DNA of 39,374 nucleotides, from positions 1 to 39,374 of the forward strand of contig JBBQZL010000002.1 of assembly GCA_038207745.1 (NCBI GenBank), given 5' to 3'. The notes under the pieces were generated by a model, which saw only the letters and a program-made list of their open reading frames with translations, made no database searches and had not been told where the DNA came from. Position 1 is the first letter of the stretch. Each line of letters opens with the position of its first letter. Of the stretch, positions 31,301 to 38,152 are shown in pieces. Position numbers and translations under genes: made by a program. Source of the stretch: JBBQZL01 sp038207745. GTDB lineage: Bacteria > Actinomycetota > Thermoleophilia > Solirubrobacterales > 70-9.

Positions 31301-32548
31301 TCACCCGATTTCGCTGAGAATTTCCTCGACTGCTCTGGAGGCCTCTACCTGGCGCTGGGCGCCTGCAGACATCTGCTTGAGCAGCGCCGAGCCGTCGCTG
31401 CCGAGGACCAGCGTCTGCCTGGCCCCGACCCGATCGGCGTGTTTGATCTGGCCCTTGAGACTTCGGCCCGCGAGGTCCAGCTCTGCGGTCAACCCCTTGT
31501 GACGCAGCTCGACGACAAGTGCCATTGCCCGCTGCGCCTGATCTGGCGACTCGACCGCGATGAAGACGTCTCGCCGCGGACTGACCTCGCCGGCGTCCAT
31601 GGCAAGCAGGATCCTCTCGATCCCCGCGGCCCAGCCGACACCAGGCGTGGCCGGTCCACCCAGCTCGGCAACCAGGCCGTCATAGCGACCGCCTCCCCCC
31701 ACCTCGGACTGCGCGCCGAGCTGGTCGCAGGTGAAGGCAAAGACCGTACGCGTGTAGTAATCGAGTCCCCTGACCAGGGTCGGATCGATCGTGTGCGAGA
31801 TCCCGGCTGAGCTGAGCAGCGACCGGACCTCGCTGAAATGCGCCGCGTCCTCGTCGCCCAGGTGATCAATCAGCTTCGGGGCCTCGGCCATCACCGCCCT
31901 TGTTGACTCATCCTTCGCGTCGAACGCCCGCAGGGGGTTGGCGTCGATGCGACCTCGGACGTCGTGCGAGAGCTCGCCTTCGTTGGCATGCAGGTAGGTC
32001 TGAAGCTCACCCCGATAGACCGCCCTTGCGTCAAGTGAACCGAGGCTGCCCAGCCTCAGCTCGATCCCCGGAACTCCAAGTTCCTCGAGCAGATCGTGGA
32101 GCAACATGATCGACTCCGCGTCGACCAGCGGGGAATCGGATCCGAGGGCCTCTGCGCCGATCTGATTGAACTGACGAAAGCGACCGGCCTGAGGGGCCTC
32201 GTATCGGAAGAAGGGCCCCCGGTACCAGAGCTTCACCGGCTGCGCGAGCTTGTGCATTCCGTGCTCGACGTATGAGCGGCAGACAGACGCGGTGCCCTCG
32301 GGTCTGAGCGTCATGCTGCGCCCACCCAGGTCGTCGAAGGTGAACATCTCCTTCTGGACGATGTCGGTGCTCTCGCCGACTCCCCGCGAAAAGAGCGCCG
32401 TGTCCTCGAAGATCGGGGTCTCGATCCGGCCGTAGCCCGCCCTCTCGAAGATCGAGGTGGAAGCTGCGCTGACCACTTCCCTCAGGGCAGAGTCAACCGG
32501 CAGGACATCGAAGGTGCCCTTCGGAACGCGGATCTTCTCGCTGCTCAT
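31301..32548 (-). CDS. hisS: Histidyl-tRNA synthetase
   Basis: This 415-residue class II synthetase has PKGTFDVLP at the N-terminus, motif 2 and its surroundings (RPEGTASVCRSYVEHGMHK, LWYRGPFFRYEAPQAGRFRQF), the histidine-specific LVRGLDYYTRTVFAF, and a C-terminal anticodon-binding domain (RRDVFIAVESPDQAQRAMAL). ATG 32548 begins MSSEKIRVPKG; a longer start would overlap the preceding hydrolase gene. It lies 16 bp after that gene and 43 bp before the beta-helix protein. No clear Shine-Dalgarno sequence is visible; the upstream bases are C-rich. Confidence 0.94.
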   Translation of the reverse strand: MSSEKIRVPKGTFDVLPVDSALREVVSAASTSIFERAGYGRIETPIFEDTALFSRGVGESTDIVQKEMFTFDDLGGRSMTLRPEGTASVCRSYVEHGMHKLAQPVKLWYRGPFFRYEAPQAGRFRQFNQIGAEALGSDSPLVDAESIMLLHDLLEELGVPGIELRLGSLGSLDARAVYRGELQTYLHANEGELSHDVRGRIDANPLRAFDAKDESTRAVMAEAPKLIDHLGDEDAAHFSEVRSLLSSAGISHTIDPTLVRGLDYYTRTVFAFTCDQLGAQSEVGGGGRYDGLVAELGGPATPGVGWAAGIERILLAMDAGEVSPRRDVFIAVESPDQAQRAMALVVELRHKGLTAELDLAGRSLKGQIKHADRVGARQTLVLGSDGSALLKQMSAGAQRQVEASRAVEEILSEIG

Positions 32549-32564
32549 TTTGGGGGTCCGTCCA

Positions 32565-33203
32565 TCACTCGTCACGGAGCTCGGCAAGGAATGGATTCGA
32601 CTCGAGCTCCTGACCGAGAGTGGTCACATCCATGTGGCCGGGGAAGACAGCGGTCTCGGCGGGATGTCGCTCGACGAGCGTCTTCAGCGACTCAGCCAGC
32701 GTCGGCCAATCACCGCCCGGAAGGTCGACGCGGCCAACCGATCCCTGGAACAGGACGTCGCCGGAAAAGATCGCCTTCTCCCCCCTGACCGAGTAGGTGA
32801 CGTGACCGGGGCTGTGCCCGGGCGTGAAGATCACGTCGAGTTCGAATCCCGCCAGCCCGAGGGTCTCCCCTCCGCTCACCGCGTGGTCCGCCTCATAGTT
32901 CTCGAATGGGCCGAAGCCTGGCGGGACAAAGGACATGACGTCCGAGAGCAGCATCAGCTCGATCTCGGGGCAGTAGACAGGCGCGCCGGTGGCAGCGGCA
33001 ACCGGGGCAACGGCACCGATGTGATCGAAATGGCAGTGGGTGAGCAGGATCGCCTCAACTTCGACGCCAACCTCTTCAACTGCCCCGAGAATCCGCTCGG
33101 CCTCGTCGCCGGGGTCGATGATCAGGGCCTTGTTCGAACCCGGCTGCCTGATCAGGTAACAGTTCTCGGCGACTGGCCCAACCGTGAACCGGGCGACCTC
33201 CAC
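32565..33203 (-). CDS. MBL-fold metallohydrolase (glyoxalase II-like)
   Basis: This 212-residue metallo-beta-lactamase-fold hydrolase has the di-zinc motifs in order: THCHFDHIG, TPGHSPGHVTY, FSGDVLFQGSVGR and FPGHMDVTT. VGPVAENCYLIR at the N-terminus is typical of the YcbL/glyoxalase II branch, which cleaves thioesters such as S-lactoylglutathione or similar thiol adducts; actinobacteria would more likely use mycothiol. GTG 33203 is chosen for AAGGA seven bases upstream. The gene commonly precedes hisS, as here, and follows the small membrane-protein gene by two bases. Confidence 0.88.
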   Translation of the reverse strand: MEVARFTVGPVAENCYLIRQPGSNKALIIDPGDEAERILGAVEEVGVEVEAILLTHCHFDHIGAVAPVAAATGAPVYCPEIELMLLSDVMSFVPPGFGPFENYEADHAVSGGETLGLAGFELDVIFTPGHSPGHVTYSVRGEKAIFSGDVLFQGSVGRVDLPGGDWPTLAESLKTLVERHPAETAVFPGHMDVTTLGQELESNPFLAELRDE

Positions 33204-33205
33204 GG

Positions 33206-33565
33206 TCAGTCCTTCTTCTCGGACCGGATCTGTGTGCGCTCGCGACGGCGCCACATCGCTCTGTCGATGTAGTAGCCGGCGGGGATGTAGAAGATCAGCA
33301 TCAGAACACCGAAGCTGATCGCCTCCCTGGGCGGCCTTCCGAACACAACCAGAACGAGGAATACGAACAGGACCGCGGCAACAACGCCCCTGATCGCCGC
33401 GCTACGCCAGGTTGGCGGCCGCTCGAACCGGCTCACCCGCTGCGTCTTGGCACGAGCGCGCGCCTCCTGACGGTTTCGAGGCCTGCCCTGGCGTCGATTC
33501 GGGTCCACGCGGCCACCCTGCGTGCCGCGATGCTTGCGCTTGCGCTTCTTCTTGGTCTGGGCCAC
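33206..33565 (-). CDS. Small membrane protein with basic N-terminus
   Basis: This 119-residue protein has a strongly basic N-terminal ~50 residues (KKKRKRKHRGTQGGRVDPNR, RQEARARAKTQR), then two hydrophobic helices (AAIRGVVAAVLFVFLVLVVF and FGVLMLIFYIPAGYYI) joined by a short loop, and a charged tail. It probably has both ends in the cytoplasm, and the basic arm could contact RNA, DNA or phospholipids. GTG 33565 has no Shine-Dalgarno sequence, and a TAGATT box lies about a dozen bases upstream, so it may be leaderless. It heads the leftward unit leading to the MBL hydrolase and hisS. The function is unknown. Confidence 0.7.
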   Translation of the reverse strand: MAQTKKKRKRKHRGTQGGRVDPNRRQGRPRNRQEARARAKTQRVSRFERPPTWRSAAIRGVVAAVLFVFLVLVVFGRPPREAISFGVLMLIFYIPAGYYIDRAMWRRRERTQIRSEKKD

Positions 33566-33588
33566 GGGGTGAATCTAGCGATCAGAGC

Positions 33589-34470
33589 TCAACCGAGACT
33601 TGCGAGGCGGCGCTCAATCACCCGGTTTTCCCGGTTGAGGCCCCTGATCGGGACATCTGACGGGTAGCCGACGAGGCCGGCCTCGGGGATCAGCCCAACC
33701 AGCTCCCCCTCGTCGGGAACGGTCCCCTCGGCAGCCGCCAGTTCGCGGATCCGCTCGACCACATCACCGAGCGGGACCGCGACCGGATCATGGATGTTCG
33801 TCGAGACCTGGGCTCGTCCGTTGTCGAGCTCGAGGCCAATGGCTCGCACTCCCGGCAGACCGCCTCCGTCCTCGCGCAACGCAGCCGCGATTCGCCGGGC
33901 CGTCCCGAGATCACCTCCGGCAAGCTCAACGTTGAAGGCGCCGAGCGGCGGGCGTGCCGTGACCAGGGTCGCTCCGGCGGTCGGATGAGGACGGTTGGGA
34001 CCCTTGTCCTGCCGCAGCTTTCCCGAGGCCATTCTGCGTCCGAGCTCATCGAGTCCGCCACGGCGGAAATAGGCCCGCTCGCGACGTTCGTCCGAGCCGG
34101 CGAGGTCGCCATAGAAGAAGACCGGGATGCCGAGCTCTCCGATAGCGCCTGCGATCGCATGCGCCTCGACGTGGGCGACCTCACGGTCGGCTGGATCGAG
34201 CCAGACGACAGGACATACATCGAGCGCGCCGATACAGGGATGAAGGCCACGGTGGCGCGTCATATCGATCTGATCAACCGCCTCGACCGCGCCCGCCACC
34301 AGCGCCCGGGCAAGCGGCTGCGGCTCACCGGCGATCGTGAATACCGTGCGGTGATGGTCGCGGTCCGAGTGCCGGTCGAGGACGATCGCGCGCTCGTCGA
34401 GTGCCGAGCGAAGCGCGGCGATCCGTGATGGGTCCCGGCCCTCGGAGAAGTTTGGGACGCCGAGCAGCAT
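33589..34470 (-). CDS. Glutamate formiminotransferase (FtcD N-domain type)
   Basis: This 293-residue protein corresponds to the formiminotransferase domain alone, without the cyclodeaminase half of the vertebrate enzyme. Signatures are VPNFSEGRDPSRIAAL at the start, DRDHHRTVFTIAGEP, RHRGLHPCIGALDVCPVVWL, GIPVFFYGDLAG, and TSTNIHDP-like QVSTNIHDPVAVPL. In the family it moves the formimino group of N-formiminoglutamate to tetrahydrofolate during histidine breakdown. No other hut gene is nearby, so a general folate role is possible. ATG 34470 follows the aminopeptidase stop by five bases, and the long upstream open frame is inside that gene. Confidence 0.87.
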   Translation of the reverse strand: MLLGVPNFSEGRDPSRIAALRSALDERAIVLDRHSDRDHHRTVFTIAGEPQPLARALVAGAVEAVDQIDMTRHRGLHPCIGALDVCPVVWLDPADREVAHVEAHAIAGAIGELGIPVFFYGDLAGSDERRERAYFRRGGLDELGRRMASGKLRQDKGPNRPHPTAGATLVTARPPLGAFNVELAGGDLGTARRIAAALREDGGGLPGVRAIGLELDNGRAQVSTNIHDPVAVPLGDVVERIRELAAAEGTVPDEGELVGLIPEAGLVGYPSDVPIRGLNRENRVIERRLASLG

Positions 34471-34475
34471 CGCGT

Positions 34476-35453
34476 CTACTCGATCAGCAACTTGCCGGCG
34501 CGGATCAACTCGGCTCCGTCGACGGTCACGGTCGGTTGCAGGATCACGCAGTCGAGATGGATCGGCACCTGGACGGTGCCGCCGATCGCCGCGGATGCTC
34601 CAAAGGCAACGTGCGCGGTGCCGAGGATCTTCTCGTCCTCGAGGATGTCCCCGGTGAGTAGCGCCTTCTCGTTGGTTCCGATTCCGAGCTCGGCGACGTT
34701 GGTCCCGTCGGGACCGTGGACGGTAAGCAGTTCCAGGAACTGCGCGCCCTGCGGCCCGCTCGCGGAAATCAGGTGACCATCGGCAACCTCGAGCGTCACC
34801 GGTTCGATGACCAGGCCGATCCCAGCCATCGAGCCGTCGATGACCAGGCGGCCTTTGCCGGTCCCCTCGATCGGGGCGATGAACCCCTCTCCGCATGGAA
34901 GGTTTCCGAAGGCGGATCTGTGGGTGAGCCGGCCGGCGTCGGGGATCGCGGCCCGCCCTTCGAGCCCAAGCGTCAGGTCGGATCCGCGTGAGCAGGTGAT
35001 CCGCGCCTCGCGTCCCTTGGTGAGGAGTTCCGCAACCTCTCCGCCTCGTCGGCGCAGGCCTTCCATATCGGCGCTCATCACCCGCGCGAGCATCGTCGGA
35101 GTCACGCCCGGGAGCGTCGCGATCCGTGCTCCGGCCTCGCTGGCTGCCTTGCGCGCGGCGGTGTGGGAAAGGGACTGCACCGTGGGCGCAAGCACCACAT
35201 CGGCCGCGGCCATCGCGGCGGCAATCGGCGCCGGCGGCTCACCGGCATGCGAGGCCCGCTCATGCATCAAGGCAAGAGTCGAATCGGACCCGAACCGCCT
35301 GGCCTCCGTCCACATCGCCTCGCCGATCGGCTCCGTGGCCGCATTGCAGATCACGAGGACATCCTCGCCCTCCTTGACTCCGAGGCAGTCGCCAACCACC
35401 GACCGCACCGCCGCATCCAGCTCGACCCCGTCCAATCCCCCGTTACCTGCCAT
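34476..35453 (-). CDS. M29-type leucyl aminopeptidase-like protein
   Basis: This 325-residue protein is related to thermophilic M29 aminopeptidases (AmpS/PepS group). The N-terminal sub-domain has VKEGEDVLVICNAATEPIGE and a DVVLAPTVQSLSHTAAR segment. The metal-site half contains NLPCGEGFIAPIEGTGKGRL, AELGIGTNEKALLTGDILED, KILGTAHVAFGA and QVPIHLDCVI, the usual order of glutamate and histidine ligands in this family. It would remove N-terminal residues from peptides in the cytoplasm. At about 325 residues it is shorter than the ~410 typical of M29. ATG 35453 has a G-rich ribosome site (GGTGGGGGC) directly upstream. It pairs with the formiminotransferase gene after five bases. Confidence 0.8.
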   Translation of the reverse strand: MAGNGGLDGVELDAAVRSVVGDCLGVKEGEDVLVICNAATEPIGEAMWTEARRFGSDSTLALMHERASHAGEPPAPIAAAMAAADVVLAPTVQSLSHTAARKAASEAGARIATLPGVTPTMLARVMSADMEGLRRRGGEVAELLTKGREARITCSRGSDLTLGLEGRAAIPDAGRLTHRSAFGNLPCGEGFIAPIEGTGKGRLVIDGSMAGIGLVIEPVTLEVADGHLISASGPQGAQFLELLTVHGPDGTNVAELGIGTNEKALLTGDILEDEKILGTAHVAFGASAAIGGTVQVPIHLDCVILQPTVTVDGAELIRAGKLLIE

Positions 35454-35539
35454 GCCCCCACCCTAAATGGAGCAACGGCGCCCAACCCAAACTCCGCACA
35501 GCCAACGCCCCGTCCCCGTCGCTACGATGCCCATCCCTC

Positions 35540-35613
35540 GCCGGAGTAGCTCAGCTGGTTAGAGCAGCGGAATCATAATCCGCGTGTCGGGGGTTCGAGT
35601 CCCTCCTCCGGCA
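35540..35613 (+). tRNA. tRNA with CAT anticodon (elongator Met, or Ile2)
   Basis: This 74-base cloverleaf has acceptor stem GCCGGAG/CTCCGGC, D-stem GCTC/GAGC, anticodon stem GCGGA/TCCGC around the loop ATCATAA (anticodon CAT at 35574-35576), a five-base variable loop, and a T-arm with TTCGAGT. The discriminator is A, and CCA is not encoded. The anticodon stem lacks the three G-C pairs of initiator tRNA, so it is elongator Met or a lysidine-modified Ile tRNA; sequence alone does not separate these. A TACGAT box at 35523-35528 could be its -10 element. Confidence 0.93.
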
Positions 35614-35616
35614 TCG

Positions 35617-35649
35617 CACGAAAGCCCTGCTGATCGCGGGGTTTTCGTG
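35617..35649 (+). terminator. Hairpin downstream of the tRNA
   Basis: Arms 35617-35628 and 35638-35649 form 12 pairs including two G-U pairs, with a nine-base loop, starting four bases after the tRNA. The 3' arm contains TTTT but no T run follows it. It may serve as the 3' processing or termination signal of the tRNA transcript. Confidence 0.55.
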
Positions 35650-35665
35650 TGCCTGGGCACGCCTG

Positions 35666-35689
35666 GCCTCGGCTGAATCAAGCCGAGGC
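35666..35689. terminator. Perfect 9-bp hairpin between tRNA and collagen-like gene
   Basis: GCCTCGGCT (35666-35674) and AGCCGAGGC (35681-35689) pair perfectly around a six-base loop. It lies 100 bp past the stop of the minus-strand collagen-like gene and could act as its terminator, although no T run is present on either side. Confidence 0.45.
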
Positions 35690-35790
35690 GAAGTTGGCCA
35701 ATCCCCTGGGAGAGAGTCGCTCAATCGGAGCGATTTCCAGTCGTACCGGACGCGACGACCCCGGGTCCCACGGCCCGGATCAGTTCAGCA

Positions 35791-36411
35791 TCACGTAGAA
35801 GAACAGTCGATTGCGGCCGCGTCGCTCTGGTCGCGTGTGATGACCACCATGTCGCTGGTGTTCGGGCAGCCAATCCCGAAATCGGTGTCGTGCAGCACCT
35901 GGGCCATCGCGTACTTGTCGCTGTCCGCGGCGTTGCCAAACGAGGACTCGGCAGTCACGGCGGCGACGTGGACCGGCCACAGCGTCTCCAGCTGGAAGCA
36001 GTAGATGCCAGCAAATGGTCGGGAGACCATGGACGAATCAATTCCCTTGGACTTTTCCGCGACGACATTGGGATCGGGGCTGAAGCCCTCCACGTAGGCA
36101 TACGCCAGTGCGCTCCCCACCGCACCCGTGGCGCCGGTGGCGCCCGTCTGACCCGTGGCGCCGGTGGCGCCCGTCTGTCCGGCCGGCAGCTGTCCGGCCT
36201 TGAAGTCCTTTGCAATCAGCGATCGGTCCTTGACCTTGGCCGAGGTGATCGCGTTCTTCTTGATCTTGGCCGAGGTGATCGCGTTCTTCTTGATCTGCCC
36301 GGAGCCGACCGAGTTGACCGGCAGCCTGGTGATCGCATAGCCCGTGCCGCCGAGGGCGACGAAGAGGGCCATGATGGAGATGACGAACGAGGGCGTGAGG
36401 TGGCGACGCAT
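35791..36411 (-). CDS. Collagen-like repeat envelope protein
   Basis: This 206-residue protein has an N-terminal hydrophobic helix (FVISIMALFVALGGTGYAI) acting as signal or anchor. A 10-residue tandem repeat (IKKNAITSAK, twice) follows, then KVKDRSLIAKDFKAGQLPAG and a short Gly-X-Y tract (GQTGATGATG, repeated, ~residues 78-98). The C-terminal ~105 residues are a globular beta-type domain with a few cysteines. This layout (LGGTGYAI signal, KIKN-type repeats, DFKAGQLP, then collagen repeats) recurs in Thermoleophilia surface proteins as I remember them. ATG 36411 has no visible Shine-Dalgarno sequence. The protein is probably exported and may trimerise through the Gly-X-Y tract. Partner and role are unknown. 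Confidence 0.8.
   Translation of the reverse strand: MRRHLTPSFVISIMALFVALGGTGYAITRLPVNSVGSGQIKKNAITSAKIKKNAITSAKVKDRSLIAKDFKAGQLPAGQTGATGATGQTGATGATGAVGSALAYAYVEGFSPDPNVVAEKSKGIDSSMVSRPFAGIYCFQLETLWPVHVAAVTAESSFGNAADSDKYAMAQVLHDTDFGIGCPNTSDMVVITRDQSDAAAIDCSST
36124..36177 (-). repeat. Perfect 27-bp tandem duplication in the Gly-X-Y tract
   Basis: Two identical 27-base units (36124-36150 and 36151-36177) encode nine residues each, i.e. three Gly-X-Y triplets (GATGATGQT in phase). Perfect identity at the DNA level points to recent slippage or unequal recombination. Confidence 0.85.
36241..36300 (-). repeat. 30-bp tandem repeat encoding a 10-residue motif
   Basis: Units 36241-36270 and 36271-36300 share their first 26 bases and differ only at the end. 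They encode the repeated IKKNAITSAK motif of the collagen-like protein just before the linker. Confidence 0.85.
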
Positions 36412-36522
36412 GGCCAGGGACTATGCCCCGGCGGACGGGCGGTTTGGGCAGCCTCTCAGGCGTGGGCATCGGTCTTTTCCCTGGAAATCGGAGTCGAACA
36501 ACTATCGGAGAAGTGTCAACTG

Positions 36523-36822
36523 CCTTCTGCCAGGCGACGTTCGAGCAAGCGCCGATCAGACTCGGAGTGGGTCAGCTCAAGCGCCCGCTCGTAGGCAGCG
36601 CGAGCCTCTTCCGAGGCGCCTGAGGAAGTCGGCCCGGGTCGAGTGCAGAAAGGAGTAGGAATCCACCTCCAGACCGTCGATCAGCTTCAACCCGGCCTCG
36701 GGGGCGACTGTTTCCGCGACCCCCCACCGCGCAGTTGAGCTCGGCGTCCGGGGACGCCTACCTGGCGGAACAGCCCGCGTTAGAGGCCGGCAATCTGCGG
36801 CCAGACGCAAACGTCCTCGTCG
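36523..36822 (-). pseudogene. Decayed duplicate of the ECF sigma factor 3' end
   Basis: This 300-bp stretch aligns over nearly its whole length with 38149-38457, the 3' end of the sigma gene. Shared blocks include GAGGCGCCTGAGGAAGTCGG (exact in both copies) and the ATCTGCGGCCAG region. An eight-base deletion relative to the intact copy (between two CCTCTT repeats, near 36600) and scattered changes break the frame. The readable residue fragments LHSTRADFLRRLGRG and APEAGLKLIDGLEVDSY match the intact protein. No promoter or N-terminal part is present. It lies 32 bp past the aldo/keto reductase stop, inside the 443-bp interval 36412-36854, where I see nothing else. Confidence 0.85.
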
Positions 36823-36854
36823 GCATGCCCTTCAGCGATGACTCGCGTCAGTGC

Positions 36855-37850
36855 TCACTCGGGCATCATCTCCGGTGAGGGACCGGAGATCGGGACCGAG
36901 CCGACCATGATCCGGTCGACCTCGGCGAGATCGGATTCCTCCAGGACCAGATCGGCTGCCGCGACGCTGTCTTCGATGTGGCGTCGATGGCGGGCGCCGA
37001 CGATCGCCACGGCGACCGCCGGGTCAGCGAGGGTCCAGGCGATCGCCAGGCGACTCACCGAGCATCCGAATCGCTCGGCTGCGAAGCGCTCGAGTTCGCG
37101 CACCGTGGCGAGGTTGCGGCGGTAATCGTCACCCTTGAAGAAAGGGGCCCCGCCGCGCCAGTCGCCGGTGGGAAACTCGGTGTCCTCGTCGAGCGTGCCG
37201 GTCAGCAGCCCGTGGGCGAGCGGCCCGTAAACGAGCACGCCGATGTCGTGCTGGCGGGCATAGGGAAGCACCTCGGCCTCGATTTCGCGGCGGAACAGGT
37301 GATAGGGCGGCTGCAGCGTCTCGACTGGCCGCGTAATTGCGAACTCCTCCATCTGCCCCGTATCGAAGTTCGAAACCCCGACATGGCGGATCTTGCCCTC
37401 TTCGACCAGGGCCTGGAGCGCACCCGCCGTCTCCGCGAACGGGACACCTGGGTCGGGCCAGTGGACCTGATAGATGTCGATGTAGTCGACGCCGAGGGCC
37501 TTCAGGCTGTCGTCGACCCCACTGCGAAGCCACGACGGGCTCGCATCACGAACCAAGCCGTCGTCGGTCATTCGCAGGCCACCCTTGGTCGCAACGACGA
37601 CCTCGTCGCGGCGCTTGTCGAGATCATCGCGCAGAGCCCTGCCCAGCAGCCGTTCGGAGGCGCCGAATCCGTAGCCCTGAGCGGTGTCGAACAGGTTGAC
37701 CCCGAGTTCGCGCGCGTGGCGGATCGCAGCCATCCCCTCGTCCTCGTCGAACTCCCCCCACTCACCGCCGAGCTGCCAGGTGCCGAAGGCGATCGGCGAG
37801 ACCTCGAGGTCGGTCCTGCCGAGCCTCACTGTGTCGGGGGTGCTGCTCAT
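36855..37850 (-). CDS. Aldo/keto reductase
   Basis: This 331-residue TIM-barrel NADPH-dependent oxidoreductase has the catalytic tetrad: Asp and Tyr in NLFDTAQGYGFGASE, Lys in VVVATKGG and His in IYQVHWPDP. VGVSNFDTGQMEEF, YGPLAHGLLTG and the late cofactor site AIVGARHRRHIEDSV are typical of the AKR11/general stress GSP69 group. It reduces aldehydes or ketones; the substrate is unknown. ATG 37850 has AAGGGA six bases upstream; a longer open frame upstream has no family character. It is divergent from a decayed LysR gene, its probable former regulator, and is flanked by two copies of the sigma-factor 3' end. Confidence 0.92.
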   Translation of the reverse strand: MSSTPDTVRLGRTDLEVSPIAFGTWQLGGEWGEFDEDEGMAAIRHARELGVNLFDTAQGYGFGASERLLGRALRDDLDKRRDEVVVATKGGLRMTDDGLVRDASPSWLRSGVDDSLKALGVDYIDIYQVHWPDPGVPFAETAGALQALVEEGKIRHVGVSNFDTGQMEEFAITRPVETLQPPYHLFRREIEAEVLPYARQHDIGVLVYGPLAHGLLTGTLDEDTEFPTGDWRGGAPFFKGDDYRRNLATVRELERFAAERFGCSVSRLAIAWTLADPAVAVAIVGARHRRHIEDSVAAADLVLEESDLAEVDRIMVGSVPISGPSPEMMPE

Positions 37851-37936
37851 GACGATCCCTTCCTCGTTCGTTGGACATCTCGACCTCACATTACCTGTGC
37901 ACCCATTGTGCAAGCGACTCACGATCATGTCCAATT

Positions 37937-38152
37937 ATGGATACGTCGCATCGATGGATTGGGCTTGTGCCTGACCCGGGACGAGTGCTCACCTTCCGGG
38001 CCGTCGCGGGGGAACGCTCCTTCTCGCGGGCTGCCCGCAAGTCCGCCCTGTCGCAGCCGGCGGTTTCCAACCAGGTTGCCTTTGTCGAGTCCGAGCGCAC
38101 GCGCCTGCGCCTTTCGTGCTGCGGGCTTCGAGCCGAACCTGCGCTACGTCAC
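37937..38152 (+). pseudogene. LysR-family regulator remnant with internal deletion
   Basis: From ATG 37937 the plus frame reads a LysR N-terminal helix-turn-helix: VLTFRAVAGERSFSRAARKS and ALSQPAVSNQVAF. Instead of the expected LEERLG-type linker helix and long effector domain, the sequence jumps at about 38090. In a different frame it gives FRAAGFEPNLRYVTS, a fragment typical of the LysR effector domain. It then runs into the sigma-factor 3' end. Most of the gene, some 250 residues, is missing. The position, divergent from the aldo/keto reductase 87 bp away, fits a lost local regulator. Confidence 0.75.

Noticed and set aside
36124..36300. CRISPR-like array
   Set aside because: The repeats are directly adjacent with no spacers and are in frame within the collagen-like gene.
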